A stretch of DNA of 64,000 nucleotides from Pelagibacteraceae bacterium AG-390-A23 (GTDB lineage Bacteria > Pseudomonadota > Alphaproteobacteria > Pelagibacterales > Pelagibacteraceae). This document shows, one piece after another, positions 50,846-61,617 of the stretch; position 1 is the stretch's first letter; every line of letters starts with the position of its first letter. The position numbers were made by a program, and so were the translations under genes. A model generated the notes under the pieces. It was not told where the DNA came from. It searched no databases and saw only the letters and a program-made list of their open reading frames with translations. Location: contig QCGW01000003.1 in the NCBI GenBank assembly GCA_003279775.1, positions 35,500-99,499 on the forward strand, written 5' to 3'.

Positions 50846-51415
50846 TTATAAAATTTCATTTAATATTTTCTTTATACTCTTATTTAAAGATTTTTTCTTA
50901 AAATTATTTTTAATAATAAAGTTTGATTTTCTCTTTTTGTAAGAAGAAGAAAATTGAATTTTTTTGAATTTATTTATAAGTTTACGATTAAAATTTAATC
51001 TTTTTTTTAATCTTTTCTCTATTTCAATTTTTTTTGAATCTACAAAAACTAAAATATCATTTTTATTATTAATTTTATTTTCTAACAGTAGAGGAATATC
51101 AAGAATTATGACCTTTTTATTTTTATTTTTTTTTAAAAATAATTTTAATATTTTTCTAATTTCTAGATGAACAATAGAAATTATTTTTTTTAAATTAACT
51201 TTGTTACTTAATATCGCTTTTGTAATTTCATTCTTATTTATTGGAAATGAAGAGATATATTTGGGTAATTTTTTCTTTAATTTTTTAAATATTTTTTTAT
51301 CTTTTTTATAAAGTTTTGTGACTTCGTAATCTGCATTAAACACTGGGTATCCAAAGTTTTTGGCGACATAAGTTTTTCCTGAACCTATATTTCCTAAAAT
51401 TCCAATTCTAATCAT
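50846..51415 (-). CDS. coaE: Dephospho-CoA kinase
   Basis: IGILGNIGSGKTYVAKNFGYPVFNADYEV P-loop. Confidence 0.92.
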   Translation of the reverse strand: MIRIGILGNIGSGKTYVAKNFGYPVFNADYEVTKLYKKDKKIFKKLKKKLPKYISSFPINKNEITKAILSNKVNLKKIISIVHLEIRKILKLFLKKNKNKKVIILDIPLLLENKINNKNDILVFVDSKKIEIEKRLKKRLNFNRKLINKFKKIQFSSSYKKRKSNFIIKNNFKKKSLNKSIKKILNEIL

Positions 51416-52202
51416 TATTTAAAATTTTTAGTGTATCACTGTTTATCAGTGGTTCTATGCCATGCCATAATTTGAATGCCTCAAATGCCTGATAAACAAA
51501 CATCAATTTACCATTCTCTGTTCTATTACCAAGCTTTTTTCCTTCTTTTAAAAAATTTGTTTCTTCTGGATTATAAATTACATCATAAAACAGTTTGTTA
51601 TTAGCTAACTTTGAAAAATCTAAATTAATAGACTCATTGTTTAATCCCAAACTAGTGGCATTTATAATTACATCAAAATCATTTATATCACCCCAATCCA
51701 ATACCTCTAAATTATAAAATTGTGATTTTAAATCCTCAGCTTTTTCTTTAGTTCTGTTGCTAATAAATATCTTTGAAACGTTCATTTTGTTTAAAGCAAA
51801 AATTATTGAAGGAACAACTCCACCAGCTCCTAAAATTAAAATTTTTTTGCCTTTGATATTAAAATTTAAATCTTTAATTGCCTGAGTAAAACCAAATATA
51901 TCTGTATTGTGTCCTACCAAAATATCATCAGTTAAAATTATAGTATTTACTGATTGTGTTTGTTCTGCCGCTGGGCTTAATTTGTCTAAATAAGGAATTA
52001 CTGATTTTTTAAATGGCACGGTAACGTTGATGCCTTCTGTTTTTTTTTCTTTAACTTCTGAAATTGTGGTTTGTAAATCTTTCTCATCAATTTTTTTTTT
52101 ATCATAAATAGCATCAATGTTGTTTTCTTTAAGCCAATAATTATGGAGCTTAGGTGATAAAGAATGATTAATGGGGTTGCCAATTACAAAATATTTTTTC
52201 AT
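51408..52202 (-). CDS. aroE: Shikimate dehydrogenase
   Basis: FVIGNPINHSLSPKLHNYWL, GINVTVPFKKSVI, ILGAGGVVPSIIFAL. Confidence 0.97.
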   Translation of the reverse strand: MKKYFVIGNPINHSLSPKLHNYWLKENNIDAIYDKKKIDEKDLQTTISEVKEKKTEGINVTVPFKKSVIPYLDKLSPAAEQTQSVNTIILTDDILVGHNTDIFGFTQAIKDLNFNIKGKKILILGAGGVVPSIIFALNKMNVSKIFISNRTKEKAEDLKSQFYNLEVLDWGDINDFDVIINATSLGLNNESINLDFSKLANNKLFYDVIYNPEETNFLKEGKKLGNRTENGKLMFVYQAFEAFKLWHGIEPLINSDTLKILNND

Positions 52203-52236
52203 TTTAATCGTTCAATATTATTAATAAATTTATTCA

Positions 52237-52821
52237 TCACAATGAGTTTATGTATTCCTTAATTTTTTTAACAGGTAGACCCATAATTGTATCTTCGTCA
52301 CCCTCTATGCTTGTAAACAAGTTTCTGCCCATGCCCTCTATTTGGTAAACATTGTATGCATAAAGCGTTTCGTCAGATATTTTTGATAAGTAATTTTTTA
52401 ACTCATCATCAGATAAATTTTTCATTAAAAGTTTAGCTTTGTCGGTGTGATTCCAAATCATTGATCCATTTTTTGATACACAAACAGAACTAATTAAAAA
52501 ATGTGATTTACCATTGAGTTTCTTTAATATTTGCATGGCTTCTTCTCTAGTTTCTGGCTTCGATATTAATTCACCGTTCAAGTCTATCACGCTGTCTGCA
52601 CCCAAAACAATTTCATCAGTTTTTTTCATACTGACCTTGTTTGCTTTTAACTCTGCTAAATTTTTTGAGATGATTTCCGGTGTCGCTTTTTCTTTAATTA
52701 AACTTTCTTTAACTATATCCTCATCCACATTTGATGGTACAACATCACTTTTGATATTATTTTTATCTAAAATTTCTTTTCTGACCTTGCTTTTTGAAGC
52801 AAGAATAATCTTATTTAGCAT
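52237..52821 (-). CDS. maf: Maf-family nucleotide pyrophosphatase
   Basis: IILASKSKVRKEILDKNNI, VLGADSVIDLNGELISKPETREEAMQIL. Confidence 0.95.
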   Translation of the reverse strand: MLNKIILASKSKVRKEILDKNNIKSDVVPSNVDEDIVKESLIKEKATPEIISKNLAELKANKVSMKKTDEIVLGADSVIDLNGELISKPETREEAMQILKKLNGKSHFLISSVCVSKNGSMIWNHTDKAKLLMKNLSDDELKNYLSKISDETLYAYNVYQIEGMGRNLFTSIEGDEDTIMGLPVKKIKEYINSL

Positions 52822-53638
52822 TGTTTAAATATATTTCGTGAATTTTAATTATAGAAGCGGCTGTTTCTTCAACAGATTTTCTGGTTACATCTATAAGCGG
52901 CCATTTATATTTTTGAAATGTTTTTTTTGCTTCTAAAACTTCTTTTTTTATATTTTCTAAATCTGTATATTGAATGTTTTCTGTTTCTTTTAAAGAAGTC
53001 ATTCTATTTTTTCTTAAATCAACCAGCCTCTCTGGCTCGGTGCTTAGTCCAACAACACAAGTCATTTTTGGATTTTTTTTAAGTGCCTCTGGTAATGAAT
53101 TTTCATTTACCAAAGGAATATTGGAAGTTTTAAAACCTTTGTTGGCTAAGTAAATAGATGTAGGCGTTTTACTTGTTCTGCTTACTCCTACAAGAATAAT
53201 GTCTGAGTTTTGTACCTCGTTTATTAAATTTCCATCATCGTGGTTCATTGTAAATTGAATTGCTTCAATTCTATCGTAGTACTCTTCATTCAATATATGT
53301 TGCCCGCTTGGTTCGTGAGTTGCTTTTTGATTAAGGATTTTTGAAAAATTTAATATTAAGTTTCCAAGGACACCAAAGCATGGAATTTTTTTATCTTCAC
53401 TTACATTTGATAAATATTTAGCCAGGTTGTTGTCTACAATAGTATATAAAATTATCGCATTTGAGTTTTTTTCTGCGTCTTCTAAAATTTTTAAAATTTG
53501 GTTTTCTGTTCTCGTAAAAGAGTAAGAGTGAACTTTATATTCTATATTTAAAAATTGGGCCTTCAGAGCTAAAAATATTCTATCTAAGGTCTCGCCCGTT
53601 GAGTCTGAAATTAAATAGATTTGATATGTATTACTCAT
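52811..53638 (-). CDS. ppsR: Pyruvate,phosphate dikinase regulatory protein (kinase/phosphorylase, DUF299)
   Basis: IYLISDSTGETLDRI, DIILVGVSRTSKTPTSIYLANKG. Confidence 0.95.
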   Translation of the reverse strand: MSNTYQIYLISDSTGETLDRIFLALKAQFLNIEYKVHSYSFTRTENQILKILEDAEKNSNAIILYTIVDNNLAKYLSNVSEDKKIPCFGVLGNLILNFSKILNQKATHEPSGQHILNEEYYDRIEAIQFTMNHDDGNLINEVQNSDIILVGVSRTSKTPTSIYLANKGFKTSNIPLVNENSLPEALKKNPKMTCVVGLSTEPERLVDLRKNRMTSLKETENIQYTDLENIKKEVLEAKKTFQKYKWPLIDVTRKSVEETAASIIKIHEIYLNNAK

Positions 53639-53904
53639 GAATAAATTGTTAATAAATTTGTAATATTTTAATTAAATTACACAATTTAAAATTTTTTAAA
53701 TTAACCTTGTAAAAACTGCTATTTATTAACATTAATAATAAATAGGGTAAAACAATCCACAAAAATTAATATGGTAAAAAAGCTTCATTTTAAACAATTT
53801 TACTCAAATATCTTGTTGGTAAATTGTTAATATAATGTTTATAAAAATTAATCACCTTTATTCACAGGATATATTACAACTACAATAATTAATAATACTT
53901 ATTT
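53639..53904. promoter_or_regulatory. Candidate chromosomal replication origin (oriC)
   Basis: 266-bp AT-rich ppsR|hemE divergent gap; exact TTATTCACA at 53858-53866; one-mismatch DnaA-like 9-mers at 53647-53655, 53723-53731, 53836-53844; 10-bp perfect dyad 53719-53745; gene-direction switch. Confidence 0.7.
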
Positions 53905-54909
53905 ATGAAACCTCTAAACAAAATAATAATTAACAAGGACACTTCTTTCAATCCTATATGGATTATGAGACAAGCTGGTAGATATTTACCAGAATTTAGA
54001 AAAATAAGAAAAGAAAATACTGATTTTATTAATTTGTGTTTAAATGATGATTTATCTTCAGAAATAACTCTACAACCATTAAAAAGATTTGATCTGGATG
54101 CAGCAATAATATTTTCAGATATCTTAATGCTTCCTTATGGATTGGGCCAAAAAGTAGAGTTTGAAAAAAACTTCGGACCTAAATTAGGGGAATTAAATTT
54201 AAACAAAATTGCCAAGACAGATGAAATTGACTTTGTAGAGAAAATACATCGTGTGTATAAAGCAATAAAAAAAGTTAGCTCAAACATTAGTTTAAAAAAT
54301 AAAAATACCATTGGCTTTGTCGGCGCTCCATGGACATTATTAGTTTATATGATTAATCAACAGTCCCCTAAAAAAAATTTAAAAAAAGATTTCTTTAAAG
54401 ATGAGTTTTTAATAAACAGAATTTTATTAATTATTGAAAATTTTTTAAAGGTTCATATTAAAAATCAAATTGATAATGGTGCAAATATTATCCAAATCTT
54501 TGATAGTTGGGCAGGTTTATTAGAGGAAAAAGATTTAGCAAATTATGTTTATTCGCCAACTCTAAATTTAGTTAATTATGTAAAATCTTTAAATGTACCA
54601 GTGATATGTTTTCCTAGAGAAATAAAAAATTATAAAGAATTTTGTGATATCGTTAAACCTGATGCGGTCAATATTGATTATAATGTTGATCCAAAAAAGA
54701 TACTTAGAGATATAAATATACCTATACAAGGTGGCCTAGATCCAAAAATTTTGTTAACAGATCAAGAGACATTAAAAAAAGAAGCTTCTAAATATTTGGA
54801 AATTTTTCGAGATCATCCATATATATTTAATCTTGGTCATGGTATTTTGCCAGAAACAAATCCAGAAATGGTTGAAAGTTTAATCAAAGTTGTAAAAGAT
54901 TTTAAATGA
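53905..54909 (+). CDS. hemE: Uroporphyrinogen decarboxylase
   Basis: IWIMRQAGRYLPEFRKIR, GFVGAPWTLLVYM, GGLDPKILL. Confidence 0.98.
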   Translation: MKPLNKIIINKDTSFNPIWIMRQAGRYLPEFRKIRKENTDFINLCLNDDLSSEITLQPLKRFDLDAAIIFSDILMLPYGLGQKVEFEKNFGPKLGELNLNKIAKTDEIDFVEKIHRVYKAIKKVSSNISLKNKNTIGFVGAPWTLLVYMINQQSPKKNLKKDFFKDEFLINRILLIIENFLKVHIKNQIDNGANIIQIFDSWAGLLEEKDLANYVYSPTLNLVNYVKSLNVPVICFPREIKNYKEFCDIVKPDAVNIDYNVDPKKILRDINIPIQGGLDPKILLTDQETLKKEASKYLEIFRDHPYIFNLGHGILPETNPEMVESLIKVVKDFK

Positions 54910-55901
54910 TTGAAAAAAAACACCCACCTATAAAATACGGTAACACAGGTGTACTTATAATTAATTTAGGAACGCCCGATTCTACTAATTGGTTTGATAT
55001 AAGAAAATATTTAAAAGAGTTTCTTTCTGACAGGAGGGTTATCGAAATAAATCCATTAGTTTGGCAAATCATCTTGAATTTGTTCATCTTAAATTTTAGA
55101 CCTTCTAAAACTGCAAAAGCTTATAAAGAAATTTGGATGAAGGATGAAAATATATCGCCACTCCTTTATTATACGAAAAAACAAAGTGAAAAAATTTCAA
55201 ATTCACTATCTAAAAAAAACATTATTACAGATTTTGCTATGAGATATGGGAACCCAAGTATTAAGAGCAAGATTCATAAATTGCATGAAATGGGCTGTGA
55301 AAATTTAGTGATACTTCCTCTTTACCCACAATATGCAGCAGCAACAACAGCAACCGTTTGTGACGAAGTATATAGAACTTTAATGAAAATGAGGTGGCAA
55401 CCTTCTTTAAAAATCATTCCTCATTACGAATCTGATAAATTTTACATAGATGCACTTGTTAATTCGATTAATAAAAAAATAAATGAAATTAGTTGGAAAC
55501 CAGATCTAATTATAGCCTCTTATCATGGGATACCAAAAAAATATTTCGATAAAGGCGATCCTTATCATTGTTATTGTCACAAAACTACAAGACTTATTTC
55601 AGAAAAATTTAGTTCAATTAAAATTAAAACTACATTTCAGTCAAGATTTGGTCCACAAGAATGGCTTCAACCTTATACAGACAAGACTTTAGAAAATTTA
55701 CCCAAAGAGGGTATCAAAAATGTTCTTACAATCTGTCCAGGTTTTGCATCTGATTGTGTAGAGACTTTAGAAGAAATACAAATTCAAGCTAAAGAAAGTT
55801 TTTTAAACTCAGGAGGAGAAAATTTTGACATGGTTCCCTGCTTAAATGATAATGATGATCATATTGTTTTATTAAAGTCCTTAATTGAAAGAAATATTTG
55901 A
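54906..55901 (+). CDS. hemH: Ferrochelatase
   Basis: GVLIINLGTPDSTNWFDIRKYLKEFLSDRRVIE, ASYHGIPKKY, TFQSRFGPQEWLQPYTD. Confidence 0.98.
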   Translation: MIEKKHPPIKYGNTGVLIINLGTPDSTNWFDIRKYLKEFLSDRRVIEINPLVWQIILNLFILNFRPSKTAKAYKEIWMKDENISPLLYYTKKQSEKISNSLSKKNIITDFAMRYGNPSIKSKIHKLHEMGCENLVILPLYPQYAAATTATVCDEVYRTLMKMRWQPSLKIIPHYESDKFYIDALVNSINKKINEISWKPDLIIASYHGIPKKYFDKGDPYHCYCHKTTRLISEKFSSIKIKTTFQSRFGPQEWLQPYTDKTLENLPKEGIKNVLTICPGFASDCVETLEEIQIQAKESFLNSGGENFDMVPCLNDNDDHIVLLKSLIERNI

Positions 55902-55904
55902 TAT

Positions 55905-56339
55905 ATGAATTCGTATTTATTATTCAAATCTTTACATTTAATTGCTGTTGTTTCTTGGATGGCTGGTCTTTTATACCTTCCTAGAATTTTTGTTTACCAT
56001 GTTGAAAATAAAGAGAAAAAAGAAGCAACCGATATATTTGAAGTGATGGAAAAAAGATTATTTTTTTACATTATGCGGCCCGCAATGATTTTTACTTGGG
56101 TTTTTGGATTAGTATTAATTTATCTCAATGGAGTAGATATTTTCTCTCAATTATGGTTTCAAGTAAAGATTGTCTTGGTGATATTGTTATCGGCATACAA
56201 TGACTATTTAGGGAAATGTCTTGTTGCTTTAAAAAATTCCACAGATACAAGATCCGCAAAATTCTTCAGAATTATAAATGAAATACCGACGATTATCCTA
56301 ATTATCGTTGTATTTTTAGCTATTTTTAAGCCAATCTAG
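55905..56339 (+). CDS. hemJ: Protoporphyrinogen oxidase HemJ family
   Basis: LLFKSLHLIAVVSWMAGLLYLPRIFVYHVE; RPAMIFTWVFGL; NEIPTIILIIVVFLAIFKP. Confidence 0.92.
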   Translation: MNSYLLFKSLHLIAVVSWMAGLLYLPRIFVYHVENKEKKEATDIFEVMEKRLFFYIMRPAMIFTWVFGLVLIYLNGVDIFSQLWFQVKIVLVILLSAYNDYLGKCLVALKNSTDTRSAKFFRIINEIPTIILIIVVFLAIFKPI

Positions 56340-56405
56340 GGTTGAAATAATAACTGCAGTATATATATTATAACGATCTGATAAGTCCTTATCAAAAAAA
56401 CAATC

Positions 56406-57674
56406 ATGAATATTCAAGAATTAAAACTAAAATCATCTGAACAGCTAATTACACAAGCCGAAGAACTTGGTATTGAGAATGCTAGCACACTAAGAAAACA
56501 GGAAATACTTTTTGCCATACTTAAGAAAGTTGCTGAAAAAGAGGAAATTACTGGTGTAGGTGTTTTACAATTGTTGCAAGATGGCTTTGGTTTTTTAAGA
56601 GCTATGGAGTCAAATTATCTTCCAGGACCAGATGACATTTATGTAAGTCCAAGTCAGATTAGAAAATTTGGTTTAAGAACTGGAGATACAGTTGAAGGCC
56701 CAGTGAGAGCCCCTAAAGAAGGTGAAAGATATTTTGCTTTATTGCAAGTTAGTAAGATAAATTTTGAAGAACCAGAAAAAGCAAGGCATAAAATTGCTTT
56801 TGATAACTTAACCCCATTATATCCAGACAAACAGTTAGTTATGGAGGTAGAAAAAACAAAAGTAGAAAAAAAAATGGATCTTACACCAAGGTTAATTGAC
56901 CTTGTAAGCCCAATTGGTAAAGGGCAAAGATCAATAATTATTTCCCCACCAAAAGCTGGAAAAACTATGATCTTACAAAGTATAGCTAACTCAATAGCAA
57001 AAAATTATCCAGAATGTTATTTGATTGTTCTTTTAATAGATGAACGTCCAGAGGAAGTAACTGATATGCAAAGAACTGTCAAGGGCGAGGTAATTAGTTC
57101 CACTTTTGATGAGCCAGCACAAAGACATGTTGCTGTTGCTGAAATGGTTATAGAAAAAGCAAAAAGATTAACGGAACATAAAAAAGATGTAGTTATACTT
57201 TTAGACTCGATTACGAGATTAGGAAGAGCATATAATGCAGTAATACCAAGTTCGGGTAAAGTTTTAACAGGCGGTGTTGATGCTAATGCTCTTCAAAGAC
57301 CTAAAAGATTTTTCGGAGCGGCAAGAAACATTGAAGAAGGAGGTTCTCTGACAATAATATCTACTGCTTTAATTGATACAGGGAGTAGAATGGATGAGGT
57401 TATTTTTGAAGAGTTTAAAGGAACAGGTAATAGTGAAACTGTGTTGGATAGAAAAATTGCTGATAAAAGAATTTATCCTGCAATAGATATTACAAAATCT
57501 GGAACAAGAAGAGAGGAATTATTATTTGATAAGAATGATTTGCAAAAAATGAATGTGCTTAGAAGAATAATAGCCCCAATGGGAACTATGGATGCTATTG
57601 AATTTATAAATTCAAAACTAAAAGACACCAAAAATAACGCAGAGTTTTTTAACTCTATGAATAAACCTTCATAA
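56406..57674 (+). CDS. rho: Transcription termination factor Rho
   Basis: [76 protein letters not shown]. Confidence 0.98.
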   Translation: MNIQELKLKSSEQLITQAEELGIENASTLRKQEILFAILKKVAEKEEITGVGVLQLLQDGFGFLRAMESNYLPGPDDIYVSPSQIRKFGLRTGDTVEGPVRAPKEGERYFALLQVSKINFEEPEKARHKIAFDNLTPLYPDKQLVMEVEKTKVEKKMDLTPRLIDLVSPIGKGQRSIIISPPKAGKTMILQSIANSIAKNYPECYLIVLLIDERPEEVTDMQRTVKGEVISSTFDEPAQRHVAVAEMVIEKAKRLTEHKKDVVILLDSITRLGRAYNAVIPSSGKVLTGGVDANALQRPKRFFGAARNIEEGGSLTIISTALIDTGSRMDEVIFEEFKGTGNSETVLDRKIADKRIYPAIDITKSGTRREELLFDKNDLQKMNVLRRIIAPMGTMDAIEFINSKLKDTKNNAEFFNSMNKPS

Positions 57675-57683
57675 TTTATTTTA

Positions 57684-59381
57684 ATGAATGATCTTAATAA
57701 GGATCTATCAAAAAGATTTTTAAGTTTTTTAGACACTCAACAATATGAAAGAGTTCAATTCGAAGCTGATATGCTTGGCGATATTGAAAAACAACATCCT
57801 TCAATAATTTTTTATTATGCTTCTTCAATATTTTTACAGGAATCTCAGAAAGACAAAGATGGAATTCATGGATTTAAAGGATCAGAGTCACATGAAAAAT
57901 TAATCAAGGCATCTGATTTATTTGAAAGAGTATATAATTCAAACAATCATATACCTTCACTTCACAATATGATAGCCGTGAGCTTTAGGACAAAAGTATT
58001 TAAAAAAGTTAAGAGGCTGGCTCTCGAAGCTTATGAAAAAAATGAAAAAGATGTAAAATTAATTGAAGGAATAGCCAGAATTCATTTTTATTTGGGTAAC
58101 AGAAAAGAGTCTATAAATTTTTTTAAAAAACTTTACAGTCTACTTCCTGATAAAAAGGAAGGACGTTTGCCTTTTATTTCTTCTTTAAATTATGCAAGTG
58201 GGATTTCCCAAAACGAATACATGAATGAATGTAGGAGTTATGCGAAGTTAATTGAAAAAAATCTAAATATCGATGAGGATAAGTTAAAATTTAATACAAA
58301 AACTAACAAAAAAATTAAGTTATCATTTATTTCAGCCGACTTTAAAAGTCACTCAGTGGCACACTTTTTAAAAGATTTATTAATCAAAATAGATAGATCA
58401 ACATTTGAAATACATTTAATTAGCAATGTTAGAATTATTGATCAAGATGGTGTTACTGAAAAGTTTAAAAAATTAGCAGATTTCTGGTATGACATTGAGG
58501 GTTATTCTGTAAATAATTTAACTACTTTCGTTAGATCTTTAAATTTAGACATACTTATAGATTTAAGTGGATATACGCAGGGGAATAGGCATGAAATATT
58601 AGCTAAACGAAGTGCCAGAATTCAAATGTTATGGTTAGGATACAATAATAGTTTAGGACTTAAAAACTTAGATTATTTAATTTCAGATAAAAATTTAATT
58701 AAACCTGATGAAATATCTATTTACAATGAAAAAATACTTTATTTGCCAAAAATATGGAATGCACTCTCACCATCAGAAAATTATCCAGACATTGATGTTG
58801 AAAAAGAAAACAATTCTAATTTTACTTTTTGTTCATTCAATAATCTGCAAAAAATTTCTGATAGAACTATTAAGGTTTGGTCAGAAATTTTAAAGCATGA
58901 TGATTCTGTCATTTTACTTAAAGATCATCTAGGAGGAGGCGAAGATTTAAGAGCTAATATTTTAAATAAATTTAGAATTAATGGTGTTAAAAGTGAAAAA
59001 GTTATTGTCCTAGATCGTGAAAACAAAATTATTGATCATCTTAAACTTTACAATAAGGCCAATGTTGCTTTGGATACTTTTCCCTACCCAGGAGTAACAA
59101 CTTCTTATGAGGCCATTGTTATGGGTTTACCAATTTTAACTATGAAAGGTTTTAATTTTAATTCAAGATGTGGCGAAAGTATAAACAAGAATGTAGGTTT
59201 AGAAAGTTTAATTGCAGATGATGACGAGGATTATATTAAAAAGGCTAATGCACTTAAGTTGGAAAAAAATTTATCTTCAAAATATGGTTTAAGCCTTAGG
59301 GAAAAAGCGTTAAAGTCCCCATTATTTGACACAGATACTTTTGTTAAAGATTTTGAAAATTTGCTTAAAAAGGTTGTTTAA
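57684..59381 (+). CDS. TPR-containing O-linked GlcNAc transferase-like (SPINDLY/GT41) protein
   Basis: LSFISADFKSHSVAHFLKDLL, LDILIDLSGYTQGNRHEILAKRSARIQMLWLGYNNSLGLKNLDYLISDKNLI, ALDTFPYPGVTTSYEAIVMGLPILTMKG. Confidence 0.9.
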   Translation: MNDLNKDLSKRFLSFLDTQQYERVQFEADMLGDIEKQHPSIIFYYASSIFLQESQKDKDGIHGFKGSESHEKLIKASDLFERVYNSNNHIPSLHNMIAVSFRTKVFKKVKRLALEAYEKNEKDVKLIEGIARIHFYLGNRKESINFFKKLYSLLPDKKEGRLPFISSLNYASGISQNEYMNECRSYAKLIEKNLNIDEDKLKFNTKTNKKIKLSFISADFKSHSVAHFLKDLLIKIDRSTFEIHLISNVRIIDQDGVTEKFKKLADFWYDIEGYSVNNLTTFVRSLNLDILIDLSGYTQGNRHEILAKRSARIQMLWLGYNNSLGLKNLDYLISDKNLIKPDEISIYNEKILYLPKIWNALSPSENYPDIDVEKENNSNFTFCSFNNLQKISDRTIKVWSEILKHDDSVILLKDHLGGGEDLRANILNKFRINGVKSEKVIVLDRENKIIDHLKLYNKANVALDTFPYPGVTTSYEAIVMGLPILTMKGFNFNSRCGESINKNVGLESLIADDDEDYIKKANALKLEKNLSSKYGLSLREKALKSPLFDTDTFVKDFENLLKKVV

Positions 59382-59387
59382 TAAATT

Positions 59388-60239
59388 TTATAAATATCCC
59401 AATTCTTTCATTTCCTTATTAAAACTTGTTTCTATTTCTTTTGAGATTTTTTCTTTTAAAATTTTTTCCCAATTATTTTCAGGCCCAAGGTTAAAAAACA
59501 AATTTTTATTTTCTGAGTGAAATTTTCTCCAATCTTTAAAACTACTTTCCGACCCATCAAATGTTTCGCTGACTTCTTTTTTTTTTAGTACATTAAAATT
59601 TGTAGACTCGATAGCTTTTTGTAATTTTGATTTATTTACACCCTCTACTTTATTCATCAAAGTATTTGTAAAAACGATTATATCTCTAAAAGTTTCATAT
59701 TTGTTTGCAATAAGATCTTCATATTTTATAAAAAGTCTTCTGAATTGATTATTTCTAAACCAAGATGAGTAGTTTTCAGCCCAGGAGCTTATATATGTTA
59801 GAGAACCATGTGATCCTTTGTTTGACATCAAGCTTCTTGTTTTGTCAGTAATCATTTTTAAAGCTTTATCATCGTCAAAAGAATAATGATTTTTAAGAGA
59901 AGTTAATACATTTCTTGGATCACGTACTATATAAATTGCACCAAGGGTAGTCTCTGGTGAAGTGAATTGATTACCTTGGTAATTTCCTAAGACACTATGT
60001 GTTTTAAAAAATTTTATTTTCCTATCTTGATTAATTTCTCTTTGTATGGGCACCCATAACTTAGATGCTTCACTAATATTATTAACTTTTTGTTTAAAAA
60101 ATTCTTCATGTGGAAATTGTTTAATCTTTAAAATCTGGGTAAAATCAAACTCCCCATTTTCAGAAAAATAATATGCTGAAAGAAACGCTCTCACATATGT
60201 ATTTCCACTTTTAGGATAAGAAGCCAACCAAATGATCAT
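59388..60239 (-). CDS. Sulfotransferase domain protein
   Basis: IIWLASYPKSGNTYVRAFLSAYYF (PAPS loop), AIYIVRDPRNVLTSLKNHYSF. Confidence 0.93.
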   Translation of the reverse strand: MIIWLASYPKSGNTYVRAFLSAYYFSENGEFDFTQILKIKQFPHEEFFKQKVNNISEASKLWVPIQREINQDRKIKFFKTHSVLGNYQGNQFTSPETTLGAIYIVRDPRNVLTSLKNHYSFDDDKALKMITDKTRSLMSNKGSHGSLTYISSWAENYSSWFRNNQFRRLFIKYEDLIANKYETFRDIIVFTNTLMNKVEGVNKSKLQKAIESTNFNVLKKKEVSETFDGSESSFKDWRKFHSENKNLFFNLGPENNWEKILKEKISKEIETSFNKEMKELGYL

Positions 60240-60282
60240 AAAAATTTATATAATTAAAGATAATATATAGCTATAATAATAA

Positions 60283-61617
60283 TTGATGACAATTTATGCA
60301 CTTTCTTCAGGACCAGGAATTTCTGGTATTGCTGTTATCAGAATATCTGGAGCACAAACTTCAAATGTTATTGAATTATTAACCGGTAAAGATCTTCCAA
60401 AGCCAAGAGTAGCCACTTTAAGAAAAATCAATAAAATCAACACTTCTGAGCTGATTGATGAGGGATTAATTCTTTGGTTTCCTGGACCTGATAGCTACAC
60501 AGGCGAAGATATGGCTGAAATTCAAGTACATGGTAGTAAAGCTGTTGTTGATGCCTTGCACTCCTCTCTTTCAGTTATAGAAAATTGTAGATTAGCTGAG
60601 CCAGGTGAATTTACAAAACTAGCATTTCAAAATGGAAAAATAAATTTACTTAAAGCAGAAAGTATTGCTGATTTGATTTCTTCAGAAACAGAAATTCAAA
60701 GACAACAAGCAATAAAAATTATGAATGGAAAATCATCTGATCAATTTAATTTTCTTAGGGAAAAACTTTTAAAAATTCTATCACATGTTGAAGCTAAAAT
60801 TGATTTTCCCGAGGAAGATCTGCCTAATAATATTTTAGATGAAATCAAAAATAGTTCAGATGAAGTAATAAATAAAATTAAAAAAATATTAAATGATCAA
60901 AAAGTTGGAGAAAGAATTAGAGAAGGTTTTAAAATTGCTATTCTGGGACCAACTAATGCTGGTAAGTCTAGTTTAATAAATCATTTATCAAAACGGGATG
61001 TAGCAATAGTTTCTGAAATTGCTGGTACAACCAGAGACGTAATTGAGACTCATCTAAATATAGATGGTTATCCAGTTATAATCTCTGATACAGCCGGAAT
61101 AAGAGATTCTAAAGATGAGATAGAAAAAAAAGGTATTAAATTATCTCTAAATAGAGCCGAAGAGGCAGATTTAAAACTTGTTATGATTGACGCAAAAAGC
61201 CCTGATTTTACTGATGTTTTGAAGGATTTGTTACATGAAAACGCAATTTTAGTTGTAAATAAGTCTGATCTTTTAGAAAAAGATATTGACCCAGAAATTA
61301 AAAAAACAAATCATGTTTTAATTTCAATAAAAGAAAATAAAAATATTGAAGAATTAATTTTAAAAATAAAAAATAATTTAAAAAATAAATTTATTACAAG
61401 TGATGATATTTTAATCACAAGAGAGAGACACAGACAACATCTGCAACAGTGTTTGGATAATCTAAATAACTTTAATCAAAAAAAGGAAATCGAAGATTTT
61501 GATAAAGCTGCAGAAGATTTACGATTAGCTACTAGACATTTAGGTATGATAGTTGGAAAAGTTGATGTAGAGGAGATATTAGGTAGTATTTTCAACGATT
61601 TTTGTATCGGCAAGTAA
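60283..61617 (+). CDS. mnmE: tRNA uridine-5-carboxymethylaminomethyl(34) synthesis GTPase MnmE
   Basis: MTIYALSSGPGISGIAVIRISG, ILGPTNAGKSSLINHLSKRDVAIVSEIAGTTRD, C-terminal CIGK. Confidence 0.98.
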   Translation: MMTIYALSSGPGISGIAVIRISGAQTSNVIELLTGKDLPKPRVATLRKINKINTSELIDEGLILWFPGPDSYTGEDMAEIQVHGSKAVVDALHSSLSVIENCRLAEPGEFTKLAFQNGKINLLKAESIADLISSETEIQRQQAIKIMNGKSSDQFNFLREKLLKILSHVEAKIDFPEEDLPNNILDEIKNSSDEVINKIKKILNDQKVGERIREGFKIAILGPTNAGKSSLINHLSKRDVAIVSEIAGTTRDVIETHLNIDGYPVIISDTAGIRDSKDEIEKKGIKLSLNRAEEADLKLVMIDAKSPDFTDVLKDLLHENAILVVNKSDLLEKDIDPEIKKTNHVLISIKENKNIEELILKIKNNLKNKFITSDDILITRERHRQHLQQCLDNLNNFNQKKEIEDFDKAAEDLRLATRHLGMIVGKVDVEEILGSIFNDFCIGK

